The notes under the pieces are model-generated. The model was not told the DNA's origin. It searched no databases and saw only the letters and a list, made by a program, of their open reading frames with translations. This document shows, in pieces, positions 36,410 to 48,780 of a stretch of 64,000 nucleotides of DNA. A program made the translations under genes and the position numbers. How positions within the stretch are numbered: position 1 is the first letter of the stretch; every line of letters starts with the position of its first letter. The DNA is taken from contig CALYLW010000069.1 of NCBI GenBank assembly GCA_944989445.1, positions 806,001-870,000 on the forward strand. Direction: 5' to 3'. This DNA comes from Ampullaceana balthica. Lineage: Eukaryota > Mollusca > Gastropoda > Lymnaeidae.

Positions 36410-37700
36410 AACATACTCCAACACTCACTATCTTTGCGTCCGATTGGAAAGATTTATCCCCCCTCCTCACAGTTGCCATCTTTCCCACACCATGTCCCAA
36501 CTCCCCCCCCCTCCACACACACAAACTTTTCTCTCTCTCTCTCTCTCTCTTTCCGCCGCCTTTCTCCCGCGGGCTTGTGCGGACGTTTTGATTGCTCGTG
36601 AAAACAATAATTTCAGACCCCCGCTCCTTCTCTCTGGACATTCAGGTCGCTCGATGGCATGTCATGACCGGTCATTTTGTGCTCGGCCAAATTCAATTTG
36701 GGCCTGATTCATGCTCTCTACAAGGAGGGACGTTCTCGCGGGCCATCCCTTAATACACTCATCTCTATTCAGTTGTGTCCGTAATGTACGCCAACCGATG
36801 GGTAATAGAGGGGGAAAGGAAGGATATTTAGCCGCGGGATGGAAAGCGTGAGGGGGGGCGGGAGGGGGAGACTGGAGATGGGGGAAATGTCTATGAAAGA
36901 TTTTCTGAAGAAACCCCTGCTTTCATATCGGGTAAATGGATTCATGTAGTTTGGGGAGGGGGGGGGGTCTGGGGAAGGACGGAGGAAATTTAATTACAAG
37001 GCGGGCTCACTCCAAAGATGAATTAGAGACACAAACTTCAGGTGAATTCTGTCCCCCTACCAGCCAGTGATAATAGTTGGTTAAGTAAACATCCCGAGTT
37101 GTAAAGATGCACCAATAAACTCTCGCTCCGGCATGGAATTTGTCAATTAGGATCTCTTGTAGGAGAAGAAGTATCAAACTGGCTTACAAATCGCCGTATT
37201 GAAAACTGAAAAAAAACCTGGATTAAGAACGTCTGGGTGGGCTGCAATTCTGGATAACCCCCGATGCGCCTTCCTACAAAGCGAGACCATTTTCAGATTA
37301 ACCTCCCTGGAAGAAATCCCGCCTGTGTATGTTTGGATTGAGGAAGACGCTAGTGGGAGATTTAAGCCGTCGTGGACACTAATGTTCCGATAAATGAAGA
37401 ATCGCGCACGGCGGGTCGGTGTTAGCCGGCTCTGCTAATTTCTTGGATACAATTCTCAGACGATCCGCTTGCCATTAATCCGACGTTCGTCATTTCCCTA
37501 CACGCAACTCCAGGGGTGACCAACAAAACACTGGAGGTGGCGGGTTTCTGCCAGCGGCCATCTTTTCCACTGTCACAAGCCATTTTACGTCCCGCTCGTC
37601 AGTCGCCACAAAGCAAAACTCTCGGATCCAACACGCTCAAACCACCGATAGAGCGTCGTTTTGTGTTTATTGAAAGGTCGTCCGCAACGATAACCGGATT
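35900..37700. other. long G+C-rich unique island (candidate regulatory DNA)
   Basis: This is the longest G+C-rich, mostly non-repetitive block of the left half. It contains repeated homeodomain-type AATTA/TAATTG words (CCAATTACCGCGCC, GGCCTAATTGCC, TTTAATTAC) and an imperfect palindrome GGCCAAATTCAATTTGGGCC at about 36684. It also has ordinary (AC)n and (CT)n microsatellites at 36379-36412 and 36531-36551. Frames of 60-160 codons occur, none with a recognised domain. By position in a gene-poor region next to an Emx-like gene, I infer enhancer-like DNA. Confidence 0.35.
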
Positions 37701-38020
37701 AAGCGAAAGATTTAAAAAAAAAGGAACATTCAAAGACAAAATAGAGAGCAAAGGAGCTTTTTTTCAAATGATCTTTTAAGAATTTTGTATTTAGAAAAAT
37801 GTTTAATAAAACATAACTTATATACATATATGTAGACCTCCGAGAAGACGATCAGTAAATCGGCTATAGAGTTCTTAAACCTCGTAAAGAGAGATATCAA
37901 GGTAAATATCAGAGTAACCGAGAGGTAGCGGATTAAAGATGAGATTAGATTAGAGATATCACATTAAAGCTTGGAGCAAATGAGAGATATCAGACAAACG
38001 ATCAAATCGGATAAGTGAGA
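37701..38020. other. purine-rich sequence with repeated GATATC words
   Basis: From about 37890 the DNA is cryptically repetitive, with many GAGATATCA words and GATTAGA. This continues beyond the 24-bp repeat to about 38230. No gene. Confidence 0.5.
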
Positions 38021-38096
38021 TTTCATATATGATTGTATGAAATATTTCATATATGATTGTATGAAATATTTCATATATGATTGTATGAAATATTTC
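38021..38096. repeat. 24-bp palindromic repeat, 3 copies
   Basis: Each unit contains ATTTCATA and, 8 bases on, its exact inverse TATGAAAT. Every copy can therefore form a hairpin. Confidence 0.92.
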
Positions 38097-38587
38097 AGAG
38101 CATGGATAAGAGAATAAGAGAAATAAAATGCGAAAATATATCAGCTTAGATTAAAGATATCAGAGTACAATATATCAGAACAGAAGAGTAGAGAGATATC
38201 AAAATACAGATCAGATCAGGTGAGCAAAGTAAATAAGATTAGACGAGTAAACAAATAAACAGGTATTGGAAAATAAGAACTTCACTACTTCTTCTAGAAA
38301 GGTAACATAATTAACTTCTTTTTAGATAACTGTAATTTTTATTTACAATAAAATTGTATGTGGCAGTACCGAAAGGACCCACGTCTATGACGAAAAACTG
38401 TCTGCAATGGTTGGGGCTCCAGACAATCAAAGCGATTGTTTTTACCTATAGGTGTCCATTGTGACAAACTATTGCTTTCAATGCTCACGCCGAAACGGAT
38501 TGCTAAAATACTCTACTCTCGAGAAAAAAGCGCCTCTTGTTCAAAGAGAATTAAAAAGAATCACTTGATTCTTTAGATTGCATCACC

Positions 38588-39205
38588 CGACGCCCATCAC
38601 AAACGGCCACCATCAACTCGTGCCATGGTCAAATATATATACCGTTCAGACGCCAATCACAAATAGCCACAATCAGCTCATGATCAAATACCGTTCAGAC
38701 GCCAATCACAAATAGCCACAATCAGCTCATGATCAAATACCGTTCAGACGCCAATCACAAATAGCCACAATCAACTCATGATCAAATACCGTTCAGACGC
38801 CAATCACAAATAGCCACAATCAGCTCATGATCAAATACAGTTCAGAGGCCAATCACAAATAGCCACAATCACCTCATGATCAAATACAATTCTGACGCCA
38901 ATCAAAAATAGCCACAATCAGCTCATAATCAAATACAGTTCAGACGCCAATCACAAATAGCCACCATCAACTCATGATCAAATACCGTTCAGACGCCAAT
39001 CACAAATAGCCACCATCAACTCATGATCAAATACCGTTCAGACGCCAATCACAAATAGCCACCATCAACTCATGATCAAATACCGTTCAGACGCCAATCA
39101 CAAATAGCCACAATCAGCTCATGATCAAATACCGTTCAGACGCCAATCACAAATGGCCACCATCAACTCATGATCAAAAACCATTCCGACCACAATCACA
39201 AAAGC
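38588..39205. repeat. 49-bp minisatellite, 12-13 copies
   Basis: The unit is marked by CGTTCAGACGCCAATCAC and AAATAGCCACAATCAGCTCA with GATCAAATAC. Two variant classes (CACAATCAGCTC and CACCATCAACTC) are clustered. Confidence 0.95.
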
Positions 39206-39942
39206 ACACTTTGAGAAAGACTCTACTCATTTACTAATCTGTTTCCCAGTTCTTTTCGCATTCGCCTTGGAATCGTAGTCGCTGAGAATGTTTGACATAA
39301 TAGGAACAATATCGTGCTAGACGATACACGAGGCCACATGTTTTCTAGGTATAACAGAAATAGAATCGGCTCCTGTTTTAATTATTTTTTTTTAATTTAC
39401 AAGATTCAAAACTCGTTTCTGTATTTTCAGGCGGGTCAAAAAAAAATTCAATAGTTTTAAAGTTAATTTTATTTTAGTTTTGAATTTTCATTTTTTCCCC
39501 TCCCGCTTATATTGTCACACATTAAGGAAGTGCTGCACCAAATATTGACTTATTTATAAATTGATCTATATTTATGTAGTTGTATGTTAACGTTTTTGAA
39601 CTGCAAACTCCAATCACTGACACGTGACATCTAATGAAGACATCGACTCTCATTAAAATAACTGAACTCTTTGTCTTCAACCTATTAGATGACTGCAATC
39701 TTTAAATGAGTCCAAAACAAATGCAGCCCCTATTGAAAAATAACGGTTCGAAAAATAACGGTTTGAAAAATAATGTTTTGAAAAATAACGGTTTTCCCTC
39801 GCTGACTGGACAGCGAAATCCCAAAACTCTCCACCCCCACCATTATATTTATCCCCCTGTATTCCTACGCCGAACTATATTTCTTTCCAGAAGACCTTTG
39901 GTTGAACATGCTGTTTTATTTGAGCCGACTGTTTGATTTCAG
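39206..39942. other. intergenic sequence with 15-bp short repeat
   Basis: Mostly unique AT-rich DNA. Between 39741 and 39795 a 15-bp unit (AACGGTTTGAAAAAT) is repeated nearly four times. Confidence 0.6.
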
Positions 39943-40144
39943 AGATCGAAGCCACGTCCTATAATGAACTGATGAGAATATTTACAGATCTGATCAGTCA
40001 ACATGATCAGACGACGAGTCTGGTGGACTGGAGAGGGCAGACGGTCGGATTTATTACCATATATGGATTGAAACTTGTTGACTCCGAGAGAGCTCTAAGA
40101 TGTTTCTTTGTCTGGCGTTGTGTTGTCTTCAAGGAAAGGGAGCA
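39943..40144 (+). other. possible exon leading into the 47-bp array
   Basis: An open frame (39933-40148) is preceded by an acceptor-like GACTGTTTGATTTCAG and ends at AGCA followed by a perfect donor consensus GTAAGT. The peptide (IEATSYNELMRIFTDLISQ and onward, with DWRGQTVGFITIYGLKLVD) is not low-complexity and does not match a family I know. Its last ~12 codons are the first copy of the 47-bp minisatellite. It could be a real exon whose 3' end seeded the array, or a chance frame. Evidence is weak. Confidence 0.15.
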
Positions 40145-43100
40145 GTAAGTTAATGGGTCTGGCGTTGTGTTGTCTTCAAGGAAAGGGAGCAGTAAGTTAA
40201 TGGGTCTGGCGTTGTGTTGTCTTCAAGGAAAGGGAGCAGTAAGTTATTGGGTCTGGCGTTGTGTTGTCTTCAAGGAAAGGGAGCAGTAAGTTAATGGGTC
40301 TGGCGTTGTGTTGTCTTCAAGGAAAGGGAGCTGTAAGTTAATGGGTCTGGCGTTGTGTTGTCTTCAAGGAAAGGGAGCAGTAAGTTAATGGGTCTGGCGT
40401 TGTGTTGTCTTCAAGGAAAGGGAGCAGTAAGTTAATGGGTCTGGCGTTGTGTTGTCTTCAAGGAAATGGAGCAGTAAGTTAATGGTTCTGGCGTTGTGTT
40501 GTCTTCAAGGAAAGGGAGCAGTAAGTTAATGGGTCTGGCGTTGTGTTGTCTTCAAGGAAAGGGAGCAGTAAGTTAATGGGTCTGGCGTTGTGTTGTCTTC
40601 AAGGAAAGGGAGCAGTAAGTTAATGGGTCTGGCGTCGTGTTGTCTTCAAGGAAAGGGAGCAGTAAGTTAATGGGTCTGGCGTCGTGTTGTCTTCAAGGAA
40701 AGGGATCAGTAAGTTAATGGGTCAGGCGTCGTGATGTCTTCAAGGAAAGGGAGCAGTAAGTTAATGGGTCTGGCGTCGTGTTGTCTTCAAGGAAAGGGAG
40801 CAGTAAGTTAATGGGTCTGGCGTCGTGTTGTCTTCAAGGAAAGGGAGCAGTAAGTTTATGGGTCTGGCGTTGTGTTGTCTTCAAGGAAAGGGAGCAGTAA
40901 GTTAATGGGTCTGGCGTTGCGTTGTCTTCAAGAAAAGGGAGCAGTAAGTTAATGGGTCTGTCGTTGCGTTGTCTTCAAGGAAAGGGAGCAGTAAGTTAAT
41001 GGGTCTGGCGTTGTTTTGTCTTCAAGGAAAGGGAGCAGTAAGTGTTAATGGGTCTGGCGTTGTGTTGTCTTCAAGGAAAGGGAGCAGTAAGTTAATGGGT
41101 CTGGCGTTGTGTTGTCTTCAAGGAAAGGGAGCAGTAAGTTAATGGGTCTGGCGTTGTGTTGTCTTCAAGGAAAGGGAGCAGTAAGTTAATGGGTCTGGCG
41201 TTGTGTTGTCTTCAAGGAAAGGGAGCAGTAAGTTAATGGGTCTGGCGTTGTGTTGTCTTCAAGGAAAGGGAGCAGTAAGTTAATGGGTCTGGCGTTGTGT
41301 TGTCTTCAAGGAAAGGGAGCAGTAAGTTAATGGGTCTGGCGTTGTGTTGTCTTCAAGGAAAGGGAGCAGTAAGTTAATGGGTCTGGCGTTGTGTTGTCTT
41401 CAAGGAAAGGGAGCAGTAAGTTAATGGGTCTGGCGTTGTGTTGTCTTCAAGGAAAGGGAGCAGTAAGTTAATGGGTCTGGCGTTGTGTTGTCTTCAAGGA
41501 AAGGGAGCAGTAAGTTAATGGGTCTGGCGTTGTGTTGTCTTCAAGGAAAGGGAGCAGTAAGTTAATGGGTCTGGCGTTGTGTTGTCTTCAAGGAAAGGGA
41601 GCAGTAAGTTAATGGTTCTGGCGTTGTGTTGTCTTCAAGGAAAGGGAGCAGTAAGTTAATGGGTCTGGCGTTGTGTTGTCTTCAAGGAAAGGGAGCAGTA
41701 AGTTAATGGGTCACGCGTTGTGTTGTCTTCAAGGAAAGGGAGCAGTAAGTTAATGGGTCTGGCGTTGTGTTGTCTTCAAGGAAAGGGAGCAGTAAGTTAA
41801 TGGGTCTGGCGTCGTGTTGTCTTCAAGGAAAGGGATCAGTAAGTTAATGGGTCAGGCGTCGTGTTGTCTTCAAGGAAAGGGAGCAGTAAGTTAATGGGTC
41901 TGGCGTCGTGTTGTCTTCAAAGAAAGGGAGCAGTAAGTTAATGGGTCTGGCGTTGTGTTGTCTTCAAGGAAAGGGAGCAGTAAGTTAATGGGTCTGGCGT
42001 TGTGTTGTCTTCAAGGAAAGGGAGCAGTAAGTTAATGGGTCTGGCGATGTGTTGTCTTCAAGGAAAGGGAGCAGTAAGTTAATGGATCTGGCGTTGTGTT
42101 GTCTTCAAGGAAAGGGAGCAGTAAGTTAATGGGTCTGGCGTTGTGTTGTCTTCAAGGAAAGGGAGCAGTAAGTTAATGGGTCTGGCATTGTGTTGTCTTC
42201 AAGGAAAGGGAGCAGTAAGTTAATGGGTCTGGCGTTGTGTTGTCTTCAAGGAAATGGAGCAGTAAGTTAATGGGTCTGGCGTTGAGTTGTCTTCAAGGAA
42301 AGGGAGCAGTAAGTTAATGGGTCTGGCGTTGCGGACTCTTCAAGGAAAGGGAGCAGTAAGTTAATGGGTCTGGCGTTGTGTTGTCTTCAAGGAAAGGGAG
42401 CAGTAAGTTAATGGGTCTGGCGTTGTGTTGTCTTCAAGGAGAGGGAGCAGTAAGTTAATGGGTCTGGCGTCGTGTTGTCTTCAAGGAAAGGGAGCAGTAA
42501 GTTAATGGGTCTGGCGTTGTGTTGTCTTCAAGGAAAGGGAGCAGTAAGTTTATGAGTCTGGCGTTGTGTTGTCTTCAAGGAAAGGGAGCAGTAAGTTAAT
42601 GGGTCTGGCGTTGTGTTGTCTTCAAGGAAAGGGAGCAGTAAGTTTATGGGTCTGGCGTTGTGTTGTCTTCAAGGAAATGGAGCAGTAAGTTAATGGGTCT
42701 GGCGTTGTGTTGTCTTCAAGGAAAGGGAGCAGTAAGTTAATGGGTCTGGCGTTGCGTTGTCTTCAAGGAAAGGGAGCAGTAAGTTGATGGGTCTGGCGTT
42801 GCGTTGTCTTCAAGGAAAGGGAGCAGTAAGTTAATGGGTCTGGCGTTGTGTTGTCTTCAAGGAAAGGGAGCAGTAACTTAATGGGTCAGGCGTTGTGTTG
42901 TCTTCAAGGAAAGGGAGCAGTAAGTTAATGGGTCTGGCGTTGTGTTGTCTTCAAGGAAAGGGAGCAGTAAGTTAATGGGTCTGGCGTTGTGTTGTCTTCA
43001 AGGAAAGGGAGCAGTAAGTTAATGGGTCTGGCGTTGTGTTGTCTTCAAGGAAAGGGAGCAGTAAGTTAATGGGTCTGGCGTTGTGTTGTCTTCAAGGAAA

Positions 43101-43731
43101 GGGAGCGGTAAGTTAATGGGTCTGGCGTTGTGTTGTCTTCAAGGAAAGGGAGCAGTAAGTTAATGGGTCTGGCATTGTGTTGTCTTCAAGGAAAGGGAGC
43201 AGTAAGTTAATGGGTCTGGCGTTGCGTTGTCTTCAAGGAAAGGGAGCAGTAAGTTAATGGGTCTGGCGTTGTGTTGTCTTCAAGGAAAGGGAGCAGTAAG
43301 TTAATGGGTCTGGCGTTGTGTTGTCTTCAAGGAAAGGGAGCAGTAAGTTAATGGGTCTGGCGTTGTGTTGTCTTCAAGGAAAGGGAGCAGTAAGTTAATG
43401 GGTCTGGCGTTGTGTTGTCTTCAAGGAAAGGGAGCAGTAAGTTAATGGGTCTGGCATTGTGTTGTCTTCAAGGAAAGGGAGCGGTAAGTTAATGGGTCTG
43501 GCGTTGTGTTGTCTTCAAGGAAAGGGAGCGGTAAGTTAATGGGTCTGGCGTTGTGTTGTCTTCAAGGAAAGGGAGCGGTAAGTTAATGGGTCTGGCGTTG
43601 TGTTGTCTTCAAGGAAAGGGAGCGGTAAGTTAATGGGTCTGGCGTTGTGTTGTCTTCAAGGAAAGGGAGCGGTAAGTTAATGGGTCTGGCGTTGTGTTGT
43701 CTTCAAGGAAAGGGAGCGGTAAGTTAATGGG
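40111..43731. repeat. 47-bp minisatellite, about 77 copies (3.6 kb)
   Basis: The unit is marked by TCTGGCGTTGTGTTGTCTTC and AAGGAAAGGGAGCAGTAAGT with TTAATGGG. Unit length is nearly invariant; the one +2 bp change I noted (AAGTGTTAATG) is at about 41041. Nearly all copies carry GTAAGT. Variants are clustered: a GGCGTCG block at 40630-40850 and again at 41805-41930, and a GAGCGG block in the last six copies. The rare variant pair GGATCAG and GGTTCTGG recurs at a distance of 1130 bp, indicating a duplicated block of 24 units. Confidence 0.98.
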
Positions 43732-43869
43732 GGAAAGTAAAGGTTAGAAAAAGGAGACAATGATTTCTGTCACACGGGTCAAGTTGATAAATGACCTCCT
43801 TGGGTGATCATGAAGTGACGGTATTTTTAATTTATTCATGGATGGAGGTCGATGACTGGGATCGAACTC

Positions 43870-44235
43870 GAGTCTCTAGGTGGTCTTTTAGTGGTCTCTA
43901 GGTGGTCCCTAGGTAGCCCCTATGAGGTGTCTAGGTGGTTTGTAGGTGGCCTCTAGGTAGTCTCTATGTGGTCCCTAGGTGTTCTCTGGGTAATGTCTAT
44001 GTGGTCTATATGTGGTCTTTAGTGGTCTCTAGGTAGTCTCTAGGTTGTCTCTTTGTGCTCTCTATGTGGTCTCTAGGTGGTCTCTGTGTGGTCTCTGTGT
44101 GGTCTATGTGTGTGTATTCTCTAGATGGTCTCTGTGTGGTCTCTAGGTGGTCTCTGTGTAGTCTCTAGGTTGTCTCTTGGGGGTTTCTATATGGTCTCCG
44201 GCTAGTCTCTGTGTGGTCTCTAGATGGTCCCTCTA
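43870..44235. repeat. degenerate ~12-bp repeat (GGTCTCTAGGTG type)
   Basis: Many imperfect copies of GTGGTCTCTAG and GTGGTCTCTGT, with insertions and single changes, extend from about 43870 to 44235. No regular higher period was seen. Confidence 0.85.
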
Positions 44236-46138
44236 TATAATACATCAGAAGACTACCACAACACACAATGTTACAGCACACTCTTGTGAAGGAGGACGTA
44301 GATTAGCTATAATCAAATACATGTAGTAGATTAACATTTTTAAATAACATTTTCTAAATTCTTGAAACATCGTTTTCATTATTAAGTAAATGTTATTGAA
44401 AGGAAATTATAAGAAAATGAAATAAATTTAGGCGAATATCACTTTTGCGTAACATGTGGCTAAATTCCAATATCAACGCAACGTCAGTTTAAAACTATTA
44501 AATTAAAATAATTAATTGATGGTGATTATTATTTATGATTGATTTTTGTACTGTTATCCAAAATCCAAATACGTGCAAAGTGTCAGCATAATTAGACCAC
44601 GCGACGTTGGTGAAATATTGATTGCAAGATTCAGAACCCAGGGCTACGGCGGACAGTACAAGTGAAATAGTAACGTGTAAATAAAGTGTGTATGGATGGG
44701 TAAGAGGGTTGTGGGGGGGGGGTGGGTGTAAAGTAGAAACAATTGTTTTGGGAGAGAGTGTGGAAATGAAAGCTTGCCCCCAAACACATGTGTTTCAATT
44801 TGTTTCATGTGTTTATTTGAGGAGCCAAATGAAACAAATGATTTTTTAATAAAAAAATAATATGTGATTTTATTGCTTCAAATCCCCATGCAGGTATAGC
44901 AATAGCAATATTTTTGCCAGAGACCACACGGAAAACTCTCTTTGATCCTCGATAGATATACCGCCGGGACGGACTGTGAACCGTTGTTTTCAAATATACA
45001 CTGTATAGACGGGCAAAGATATGTATTTATTTTTAGTACGCCGATCCGATAATAGTGGTTTACCAAAATAACGTGAGGCCTTTATTTGACCATGACCTGA
45101 AAGGTGGACATCCAAAGTGGCATACATTCCAGCGAGGCCACGTATAATTGCCACGGCTTGTGACTGGCCACGCCTACTCCTGTCACAGACAAAGCGACGT
45201 GTCATCGGCAGTTGTAGACCATACAATGGCCGCCCAATGTGTTTGAGCTCGTGACCGCCCACATCCATCTCCTGTCCGCCAGGACACGGTGCGACACAGA
45301 CGACAACAATGGTGCCGCACCAAGTCCGAGTCAGTGGAATGGCATCACATCGAGATGTTTGCCCGCAAGTTGGATTGTGGGTAGAGGTGTTTCTAGGTGT
45401 GTTTGTAGATGTGTTTTAAGTATGTTTGTGTTCAGAATCCGAAGTCAACTTATTGTTTCTTTTTGTTAAATAAACAAATAAATAAATATCAAATTAACAG
45501 ATCTATAGTCTAAACTTTTATTATTCTTCAAATTATCCTGTTTAAGTAAATTATCAATTTTCTATAAATAGCCATATGTCACGCATAATAAACTCCCCCC
45601 CCCCTTGACGTTTTTAAAACAATTTTTTTAAAATAATAAATTTTAAACAACGATTTTTATTAAGATAATTTTCCATCTTTTTTTAAAATTTTCTAACAAT
45701 TATTCGTCTTATTTTAAAGTATTTTATTATTTTAAAAATAATTATATTGTTTAGAAAGACAATTTTCATAAAGTGATTTGTTTAAATGTCTGCATCCGGT
45801 GACCTTGAACTACAAGCTAAGATGGATGCCGTATCATTCCAATGAAGTCTCCGTTACAAAAAAAGTCAAATGGACAAATATGTCATTAACTGTGACACAT
45901 GACATCTGCAGTAATCACACGGTGTCAGTGAATGATCCTGTCAGAAGTCAAAAGGTTTGCAGAGACGATTGATAACCTTCAGAAGGGGGGGGGGCAACAT
46001 TGGGCGTAGTGAGGTGTTTTATTTATTTAGTTTTTTCATTTTTTTTATCCTCCACTGTCTCAAACATTAGAAGAGCTTCAGACTGCAGCAATAAAATGTT
46101 TTATTTTTATTTTTTACTTTATTTTTTAATTATAATCA

Positions 46139-46139
<1 letters not shown>
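44236..46139. other. intergenic sequence with a G+C-richer block
   Basis: Mostly AT-rich. The block at about 45060-45420 is richer in G+C and is open on both strands, but no product is recognised. G-runs occur at 44711-44727 and 45986-45994. Confidence 0.4.
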
Positions 46140-46175
<36 letters not shown>

Positions 46176-46176
46176 G
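46140..46176. repeat. (ATT)n microsatellite
   Basis: An uninterrupted ATT run of about eleven units. Confidence 0.95.
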
Positions 46177-46407
46177 TAAATTCATTTTATTCGATAAACT
46201 TGAAAAAAGTACCATTCTGGATGTGTATATAATTTATATTGGTTGGAAATCGGTATGGAATATAAATTATTTGAATTTGTTGTGAGCTCCGTCATCTATC
46301 AGGAACTGAAAGAATAAACCAATGATGACTTGCTGTGCATGTTGAACAAAATTATGACAAGTTGTGTATACTACAATGATATGTCATGATTTGTACAACC
46401 ATGCGAG

Positions 46408-46574
46408 CTATGGCGGATTAAGGTGTGTGTGGGGGGGTGCTGATTGGGCTAAAGCCATAGGCCCCCAATGATTTAATGGCCCCAAACTTATTATATTGTA
46501 TAATAAAGGTGGCTAGACCGCGTCCCCAGGTGGAATTGCAGCCAGGGGCCCCATGCAATCATAGTCCGCCCCTG
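46408..46574. mobile_element. hAT-type MITE, 167 bp
   Basis: The left end CTATGGCGGATTAAGG pairs with the inverse of the right end, CAGGGGCGGACTATG. Flanking 8-mers CATGCGAG (46400-46407) and CTTGCGAG (46575-46582) match at 7 of 8 positions. The interior is short, noncoding and rich in GGCCCC words. Confidence 0.78.
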
Positions 46575-46582
46575 CTTGCGAG

Positions 46583-48170
46583 GCCAAGATCATCAACTAT
46601 CTTCGTGATAACTTTAGTTTTAATGGAAAATAAAATATCAATGAAAATCATCTTCTTTTTTTTCTTTTTTTAAAAAAAAATGTTTTTAAACACGTCAAAA
46701 CCAAAGAACTCAGTTACATTCATTTGGCTGCATGATGCTATGTTATTCCTTGGAATGATGATCAAGTGGTGGGGGACAGATGTACAGCACAAATAACGAG
46801 ATCTTGTCAACCATGGCTTCATAATTTCGTTGTTTATAAGAAATAGAGTTAAAAGAAGATGAAGAATATAAACATTGTTTGAAAACATACAAGCAAAGTT
46901 CAGTTCGAAATCTAAGTATAGAACTTATTTGAAAAACTTTGAAGAAAAAAAATGTTTTATCGCTTATTATAAAAATGAATATCATTCCCAGAAATATGTA
47001 AAATCACTCAGAATTTTACAAAGAAATATACATTATAAGTAATAACCATACCTAATACTTCATAGTCATATTGTGTTGAATGATGATTGATAACAGGAGT
47101 AGACCTTACAGGAGACACCAGTAACCAATCGTTACATGCGTAAATAAATTTGTAAACATTAATTTCTTAAAGGTTAATTTTTTTTAGCATTATCATATCT
47201 CCTGATATTGATTCTTGATTTAGAAAAGGTACAATCTACGCCATACTTTTAATACCCTTGTGTAATGATCTTGCATGAAAGATGTATATTTTTTTACTTT
47301 CCCCAATCTATTAGATTTTAACCCCACCCACTTTTTAAACATAGAGTTAATTTTGGCATGAAACGTTTGAAGTAAACTTATACATGACAGTATCGGTAAT
47401 GTAATTGGCATGAGTTGAAAAGTCATTACACTAAACTTGTATATGACAGTATAAGTAATTGATGACCAGAACTGAGCGATCGCCTTCACGTGACATAATA
47501 CAATGTTGTCTATTACTCAATCTTAATTCATATTTACCTTAACCAAGTGACCGGATTGACCGTGGACATAACTAAGAACTAATATTGATCAATTCATTAT
47601 TAGTCATTTTGAAAGGGTCACACTGGCCATTCCTGAGGTTTAACACAAGGGATGAATGACGTCACGTGCATGGTCCATGGGATGGTCACTCACCAAGGTC
47701 ACGGTCAGGGCTAGTGACGCAGTGGTGTCTCATGTTCTATTTCTGTCCATGCCCCCCTTTGTCAGCAGCTGTCATCTAGTCGCAATGTTACATTTTGAAA
47801 CGATAAAAATAACTCATGTATAAGCATAATATAATTTCCCGGTTTAAATTTTTTGTTTGTTTGTTTTTGCATTTACTTAAAGTTTAAAGTGATTGATCTT
47901 TCATCATAGCATTATGGCGAGATGAGTAAATGACATTGGATAAGTTGGTGTATGGCAGATCGTGTGTGATGATGTTGAGTAGAGACACTAGTTACTAATG
48001 AAGGGCTTAACCTGAGATACTGTGGCATGATTTTTTTTTGTTTTTTTTAAATTTTTTTTTAAATTATTATTTGTTTTTTTAACGGACCAAGTTAATCCTA
48101 TTTTAGTTGACTTATTTTATAAAAAAAATTTAATGACAATTTATTAAAACCTATTCTCATCACTTATCAA
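46583..48170. other. AT-rich intergenic sequence
   Basis: No gene supported. A G+C-richer patch lies at 47600-47790 and includes ATGACGTCACGTG (about 47658). Confidence 0.45.
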
Positions 48171-48780
48171 AAACACATTCCCCCTCTGTCTTTCTCTCTC
48201 TCTCTCTATCTCTCTCTGTCTCACTCTCTGACAATCCAGAAAAAAAGAACAACAAAACACAAAAAGACAAAACAGAACGCCAATAATAATAGTGATAATA
48301 AACAGCTAATGCGCTTTTCGTCGCTGGCCGCTCCTCTCTGTGACAGACAAGCACTTGGTAATGAAATAACAACACTATCACGCCAGACGTGACAATGAAC
48401 CAAACGTCCCGGATGGCTTCTGGGGGACGACTCCAAACGACAACGGACAAAAGCGATTGAGCTTTGGGTTTATAAGCTGTTTTAAACTCCTTTCTTGGAG
48501 AGAAACCCCGCGGAATATTTCCACGGTTTAAATGTTTCCTTTGTGTTGGCAAAGGTACGGGGGTGAAAAAAAAGGGTGGGGGGAGTTGGGGGTGGATTCT
48601 TGTTGATGATGATGTTGTCATTGTCCGACGCGGGCAGCGTAGAGTGGAGCATTTGTCTCAGACACCTAGTGTTGTCCAATAAATGTTGTTCAGAGGCAAA
48701 TTGAATTCGGAGAGATCCCTTGTCATCCATGTTCGATCCTGATAAGAGTGATGTGCCCTTCTCAGTGTTAAGTCTGGTTC
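48171..48780. other. G+C-richer unique block beside a CT microsatellite
   Basis: A (CT)n run at 48188-48232 is followed by unique sequence that is open on the minus strand for 153 codons. The peptide has no recognised domain, and its Arg/Glu-rich end is just the microsatellite. Candidate noncoding element. Confidence 0.3.

Noticed and set aside
36225..36707. 160-codon plus-strand frame
   Set aside because: It crosses (AC)n and (CT)n microsatellites and C-runs; the peptide is mostly simple-repeat readout.
40111..43731. CRISPR-like array
   Set aside because: Units are contiguous and nearly identical, with no unique spacers, and the genome is evidently eukaryotic.
43850..43876. minus-strand B-box-like GAGTTCGATCCC as a second SINE
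   Set aside because: No A box at the right distance, and the adjoining DNA is the degenerate 12-bp repeat.
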